From assembly GCA_947380915.1 (NCBI GenBank), contig CANCSY010000058.1:1-14409 (forward strand): a DNA stretch of 14,409 nucleotides, read 5' to 3'. This DNA is from Beijerinckiaceae bacterium (GTDB taxonomy: Bacteria > Pseudomonadota > Alphaproteobacteria > Rhizobiales > Beijerinckiaceae). Every line of letters begins with the position of its first letter. The stretch's first letter is position 1. A program made the translations under genes and the position numbers. Of the stretch, positions 13,566-14,409 are shown piece after piece. A model generated the notes under the pieces. The model worked only from the letters and a program-made list of their open reading frames with translations, searched no databases and had not been told where the DNA came from.

Positions 13566-13841
13566 ATGGACAAGATCGAAAAGACCGAAAAGCCCGAAAA
13601 GCGCAAACGCGGCCTCGCCTGCCTGTCGCCGGAGCGGCGCAGCGAGATCGCCCGCATGGGCGGCAAATCCGTCCCCCCCGAAAAGCGCGCCTTCTCCCGC
13701 AATGCGGCTCTGGCCGCCGAGGCCGGGCGCATTGGCGGGTCGGCGGTGCCGCCCGAACACCGCATGTTCCATCAGGACAATGACCTGGCCCGCCGCGCCG
13801 CCAAGGCTTCCGCAGCCTCGCGCGCCAGGAAGCCGGACTGA
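13566..13841 (+). CDS. KGG-repeat stress-induced type protein
   Basis: This 91-residue, very basic and hydrophilic protein opens with a Lys/Glu repeat (DKIEKTEKPEKRKRG), then LSPERRSEIARMGG and two copies of a motif, (A/G)R(M/I)GG(K/S)(S/A)VPPE(K/H)R(A/M)F, at about residues 29-43 and 54-68. The KGG-type repeat is found in GsiB-like general stress proteins and in small stress proteins of alphaproteobacteria, which are thought to be disordered and desiccation- or stress-related. The second copy has GGS instead of GGK. The ATG at 13566 is chosen because the motif begins there; the frame stays open upstream to a TTG at 13458, but that part has no family character. The ribosome-binding site is weak (GGGA about 6 bases upstream). 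It converges on greA. Confidence 0.85.
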   Translation: MDKIEKTEKPEKRKRGLACLSPERRSEIARMGGKSVPPEKRAFSRNAALAAEAGRIGGSAVPPEHRMFHQDNDLARRAAKASAASRARKPD

Positions 13842-13844
13842 ACG

Positions 13845-13868
13845 AAAACGGCCCGCGCGAGCGGGCCG
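13845..13868 (-). terminator. Intrinsic terminator of greA
   Basis: CGGCCCGC and GCGGGCCG (13849-13856 and 13861-13868) form a perfect 8-bp stem with a 4-base loop. On the minus strand it is followed by TTTTCGTT. It lies 31 bases past the greA stop and 7 bases past the KGG stop, so the stem may also slow transcripts from the + strand, where no U tract follows. Confidence 0.8.
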
Positions 13869-13899
13869 GAATCGGGATGCGTCCTGTGGACTGGTCGCC

Positions 13900-14376
13900 T
13901 CAGACGAAGGCGACTTTCAGGATCTCATAGCTCTTGCCGCCGCCGGGCGTGTTCACCTCGACCGTGTCGCCCACCTTCTTGCCGATGAGGGCGCGGGCGA
14001 TGGGGGAGGTGATGGAGACCTTGCCGCTCTTCACATCCGCCTCGGCCTCGCCGACGATCTGGTAGATCTTCTCTTCCTCGGTGTCCTCGTCGATGAGGGT
14101 GAGGGTGGCGCCGAATTTCACGCTGGCGCCGGAGAGTTTGCTCACGTCGATCACCTCGGCGCGGGACAGCTTGTCCTCGAGCTCGGCGATACGCCCCTCG
14201 TTCAGGGACTGGGACTCCTTGGCCGCATGATATTCGGCGTTTTCGGAAAGGTCGCCATGGGAGCGCGCTTCCGAAATCGCCTGAATGATGCGGGGCCGCT
14301 CCTCCTGCTGGCGGCGCTTCAGCTCCGCCTCAAGAGCCGCATAGCCGGGCACGGTCATCGGGACTTTGTCCACCAT
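13900..14376 (-). CDS. greA: Transcription elongation factor GreA
   Basis: The 158-residue length is standard for GreA. The N-terminal coiled coil (residues about 8-80) carries the tip sequence [16 protein letters not shown] with D42 and E45, the acidic residues that hold Mg2+ in the RNA polymerase active site during cleavage of backtracked RNA. The C-terminal FKBP-like domain (about residues 85-158) has the typical [22 protein letters not shown] ending (here [18 protein letters not shown]). It rescues stalled elongation complexes in the cytoplasm. The ATG at 14376 has an AAAGAG ribosome-binding site about 8 bases upstream. The gene upstream is outside the window, and an intrinsic terminator follows. 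Confidence 0.98.
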   Translation of the reverse strand: MVDKVPMTVPGYAALEAELKRRQQEERPRIIQAISEARSHGDLSENAEYHAAKESQSLNEGRIAELEDKLSRAEVIDVSKLSGASVKFGATLTLIDEDTEEEKIYQIVGEAEADVKSGKVSITSPIARALIGKKVGDTVEVNTPGGGKSYEILKVAFV

Positions 14377-14409
14377 CTTCGAATCTCTTTCCCATCTCGC
14401 GTTCGGCTT

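Noticed and set aside
13386..13772. A 128-codon minus-strand ORF over the KGG gene
   Set aside because: The + strand frame has clear KGG/VPPE repeats; this one has no family character and ends in the AT-rich spacer.

Overview
This window looks like the chromosome of a GC-rich alphaproteobacterium, most likely of the order Hyphomicrobiales (Rhizobiales). The evidence is a DUF4159 / von Willebrand membrane-protein pair, a DUF2852 protein, a Tim44-like protein, an ELM1-family protein, a KGG stress protein, and above all an MbfA-type ferritin-VIT1 iron exporter preceded by a perfect Irr-type iron-control palindrome. I cannot name the genus. No rRNA, tRNA, CRISPR array, insertion sequence or prophage is visible.

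Layout. Bases 1-4319 (+) carry the 3' end of a large DUF4159 protein gene and a vWA/GATase-like membrane protein gene, joined by a 4-base stop/start overlap. In related bacteria these follow a MoxR ATPase and a DUF58 gene, which would lie left of the window. Bases 4316-6600 (-) carry a GNAT acetyltransferase, an extensin-like lipoprotein probably of the LAS peptidase fold, and a DUF2852 membrane protein. Bases 6601-7050 are non-coding: a leader hairpin for DUF2852, then an orphan strong terminator on the + strand whose upstream sequence looks like a small-RNA gene, then the leader of the Tim44-like gene (7051-8061), which ends in its own terminator.

Bases 8146-9473 are clearly richer in A+T than the rest. 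They hold an AraC-type regulator (-) and about 350 bases of AT-rich upstream DNA with a long-range inverted repeat, followed by a small helical protein gene (9474-9713). This is the part most likely to have been acquired by transfer. From 9741 the GC-rich backbone resumes: a metallophosphoesterase (-), mbfA (-) with its iron-control box, a NUDIX hydrolase (+), an ELM1-family protein (-) converging on and overlapping it, a KGG-repeat stress protein (+) with a structured leader, and greA (-) with an intrinsic terminator.

Functional themes are cell envelope (vWA/DUF4159 pair, extensin-like lipoprotein, Tim44-like and DUF2852 membrane proteins), iron detoxification under Irr control (mbfA), and stress and transcription maintenance (KGG protein, GreA, NUDIX). 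I see no clear new multi-gene defence or biosynthetic system. The best leads are the orphan small-RNA locus at about 6749-6877, the AT-rich AraC island, and the iron-control box placed over the mbfA -10 region.
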